Assembly (NCBI GenBank): GCA_005877185.1
Contig: VBPQ01000002.1
Coordinates: 1 to 13,134 of the forward strand
DNA: 13,134 nucleotides
DNA from: Nitrososphaerota archaeon
GTDB taxonomy: Archaea; Thermoproteota; Nitrososphaeria; Nitrososphaerales; Gagatemarchaeaceae
Direction of reading: 5' to 3'
The stretch's first letter is position 1; each line of letters begins with the position of its first letter. The position numbers were made by a program, and so were the translations under genes. Of this stretch, positions 11,996 through 13,134 are shown in pieces. Below the pieces are notes generated by a model. The model searched no databases, was not told where the DNA came from, and saw only the letters and a list, made by a program, of their open reading frames with translations.

Positions 11996-12388
11996 CTACG
12001 CCACCGGCTGCGGTGCGCCCTGCGCTGTCGACATGTACTCTCTTCGCTGCGCGAATGACATCCCTGTGAGGGCCATCGCGTATATGAGGACCCCCAGCAC
12101 CAGGTGGACCCAGGCAAGCACCTCGCTGCTAAGGGCGAGCGCCGAGAACCCGAGGATCACCTGCACCGCAAGACCAGCGATCATGCCGAAGCTGACCCCT
12201 CTCAGCTGCCTGTCGAGGGGCTTGAGCCGGAGTGTCTTAGCCGCGGTGAAGATCGCTACTGCGACCACCACGACTCCCCACCCGATGTGCACCAAAGGGC
12301 TGACGAAGTCGAAAGTGACCAACCCTCCGAGCGCTATCTGGATGATTAGCACAGTCGCGGTCAGCCTGAAGAGCGCGGCGACCTTCAT
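11996..12388 (-). CDS. Compact four-helix membrane protein, CtaA/COX15-like
   Basis: The 130-residue product has four hydrophobic helices at about 5-24, 30-50, 63-82 and 91-110, with one His in helix 2 (PLVHIGWG, H34) and one in helix 4 (LAWVHLVLG, H95). The pattern LGGLVT...VHxxxG...VHLxLG resembles one half of heme A synthase (CtaA/COX15); compact four-helix versions are known in archaea. The two histidines could ligate a heme. The conserved external loop with Glu and Cys residues of heme A synthase is missing here, since helices 1 and 2 are joined by only a few residues, so enzyme function is doubtful and a heme-binding b-type membrane protein is an alternative. The frame extends 70 codons upstream, but that part is Arg-rich and unlike a membrane protein; ATG 12386-12388 is the better start. 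Confidence 0.6.
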   Translation of the reverse strand: MKVAALFRLTATVLIIQIALGGLVTFDFVSPLVHIGWGVVVVAVAIFTAAKTLRLKPLDRQLRGVSFGMIAGLAVQVILGFSALALSSEVLAWVHLVLGVLIYAMALTGMSFAQRREYMSTAQGAPQPVA

Positions 12389-12420
12389 TTCGCTCGCTTT
12401 CTCCCTGCATCGGCCGACTC

Positions 12421-12440
12421 CATTAAGGTTTGCGAACCTT
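12421..12440 (-). promoter_or_regulatory. Promoter with overlapping inverted repeat
   Basis: A perfect inverted repeat AAGGTT-TGCG-AACCTT (12425-12440) overlaps the minus-strand CTTAATG (about 12422-12428), which sits some 37 bases before the CtaA-like ATG. This arrangement suits an operator that blocks the TATA box, or a weak hairpin. Confidence 0.35.
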
Positions 12441-12500
12441 GCACTGCCTTGGCCGCGATTCTCGATAGTGCTTCCTTGGTTCCTCGCTCCAGCTGCGACT

Positions 12501-12725
12501 TTACGAAAGGACGGGCGAAGGAGGGCACGCCGGAGAACTCGAAATCCGTAGCTCCTTCGTCGTTGGATCCAGCTCCAGCCCCAGGCCCTCAAGCGCATCC
12601 ACGCCGAGAACCTCGTCGACCGGCCCCTTGGTTACTTTCACGCCGTGCCGAGCATGAATTGCCAGGCGAACCATACGCTTGATTCTGGGCTCCTTAAGCC
12701 GGCGAATCTTTGCAGAGGTGTCCAA
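12501..12725 (-). pseudogene. C-terminal fragment of a clan AA aspartic protease
   Basis: The 74-residue frame contains VDEVLGVDALEGLGLELDPTT near residues 36-56, the end signature of archaeal/bacterial retropepsin-like (clan AA) aspartic proteases (LLGxxxLExLGLxxDPxTxxL). The catalytic D-T/S-G motif expected near the N terminus is absent: the frame opens at a TTG right after an in-frame TAG. So only the C-terminal third remains. It overlaps the 3' end of the frameshifted ORF to its right. Such proteases are often paired with small antitoxin-like genes in archaea, which may be what that neighbour was. Confidence 0.55.
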
Positions 12726-12982
12726 CTACTTGAATAAGGCTCTGCAATGCGAGTAAGGCATCGGCGAAGTCGTCCATCCTCCTGCCTCGGTACGACTCTA
12801 TCACTTCAAAGGATAGATCCTTCTCAATCTTTCGAAGGTCTTTGCACACGAGTTCTAGGTCTTTGTCGGACGAGCCTACCAAAGGCTCTCGCAGCCTCCC
12901 GAGCGCGGACCCTCCTCTCTTCCTCTGTTAGCATATTGAACCTCCTGGAAATCTCTTCGTACCTGCTTCGTTTCGAGGCCAT
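12694..12982 (-). pseudogene. Frameshifted small helical gene, unknown family
   Basis: An ATG at 12980-12982 with a TATA-type element (13010-13018) opens a frame MASKRSRYEEISRRFNML, then TEEERRVRAREAARAFGRL. Around 12880 the sequence continues sensibly only in another frame, SSDKDLELVCKDLRKIEKDL, then ESYRGRRMDDFADALLALQSL, ending at TAA 12694-12696. Read together they make about 95 residues, mostly helical and charged. In the original frame the rest is Arg-rich nonsense ending at 12824. I do not recognise the family. Read literally, either part could be a separate ORF (the second could start at TTG 12882), but a one-base frameshift in a single gene is the simplest explanation. Confidence 0.45.
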
Positions 12983-13009
12983 CTTGCACAGCTAAGTAAT
13001 CTCTTCACC

Positions 13010-13018
13010 CTATTAAGC
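13010..13018 (-). promoter_or_regulatory. TATA-like element before the frameshifted gene
   Basis: On the minus strand GCTTAATAG is centred about 32 bases before the ATG at 12982, giving a leader of a few bases. It supports that ATG as the original gene start. Confidence 0.4.
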
Positions 13019-13099
13019 ACCGCCCCTGCCAAGGCTTTGGGACATAATTCACCGTGTCTTAGATGGATCGGGATGACGTCCGAATGCGATAAGTGTGTT

Positions 13100-13114
13100 T
13101 GTTACGAACGTGTG
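13100..13114 (+). promoter_or_regulatory. Second copy of the vapBC operator-like sequence
   Basis: TGTTACGAACGTGTG differs by one base from the minus-strand sequence at 9434-9420 in the vapBC promoter. Here it points rightward with an ATG 12 bases further on (13127), eight bases before the window ends. It may belong to another toxin-antitoxin gene that begins at the edge. Confidence 0.35.
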
Positions 13115-13134
13115 ACAGTCAGCTGAATGTTTCG

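Noticed and set aside
12389..12598. 70-residue N-terminal extension of the CtaA-like protein
   Set aside because: Arg-rich and not membrane-protein-like, spans the putative promoter and overlaps the protease fragment; a start at 12388 is better.
1..13134. CRISPR array or transposase
   Set aside because: I saw no regularly spaced repeats and no transposase, integrase or inverted-terminal-repeat signature on either strand.

Overview
The window looks archaeal. It carries rotor genes of an A-type (archaeal/vacuolar) ATP synthase, a PaREP1-family gene, an archaeal-type MutS-like ATPase, VapBC/AbrB/Doc toxin-antitoxin material, and several TATA-box promoters placed about 25-32 bases before a start codon (leaderless or very short leaders). 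The sequence is GC-rich and uses GTG and TTG starts. A TACK-type archaeon is my best guess, but the lineage cannot be fixed from the sequence alone.

Layout. Bases 1-1851 form a metal/membrane block: a leftward gene cut by the window edge (membrane protein with a cupredoxin-like C terminus), a divergent CDF-like membrane protein with a Cys-rich N terminus, and a small two-helix membrane protein. After a gene-free stretch (1852-2196), a leftward ATP synthase cluster spans 2197-5090 in the order atpB, an unrecognised gene, atpD, and a 51-residue helical ORF. The first and last junctions overlap as ATGA. The unrecognised 192-residue gene between atpB and atpD reads as a Cdc48 N-domain-like (Nc) fold plus an acidic linker and a winged helix. 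No atpA or other subunit gene lies upstream. Instead there is a fragment matching the 3' end of an archaeal tRNA-Lys (5270-5294), so the operon appears to be cut by an integration or rearrangement.

Bases 5295-9414 read as accessory DNA: a tandem-duplicated AbrB protein, a PaREP1 gene, a MutS-like ATPase preceded by a 60-residue in-frame ORF, and an intact vapBC pair with a recognisable promoter/operator. At 9680-9716 a sequence resembling the atpB start region (5087-5123) recurs in the same orientation, followed by a small frameshifted ORF.

Bases 9824-13134 are a patchwork with much decay: a PhnB-like VOC protein, an AbrB antitoxin followed by only the first 22 residues of a PIN toxin, an orphan Doc/Fic toxin with an apparent frameshift near its end, a chimeric ORF that joins the start of an MFS transporter to the tail of a different protein, a compact four-helix CtaA/COX15-like membrane protein, the C-terminal piece of an aspartic protease and a frameshifted helical ORF. 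A sequence nearly identical to part of the vapBC promoter region appears at the right edge.

The best candidates for something undescribed are the extra gene embedded in the ATP synthase cluster, with its two tiny coupled ORFs, and the rearrangement scar at the 5' end of that cluster.
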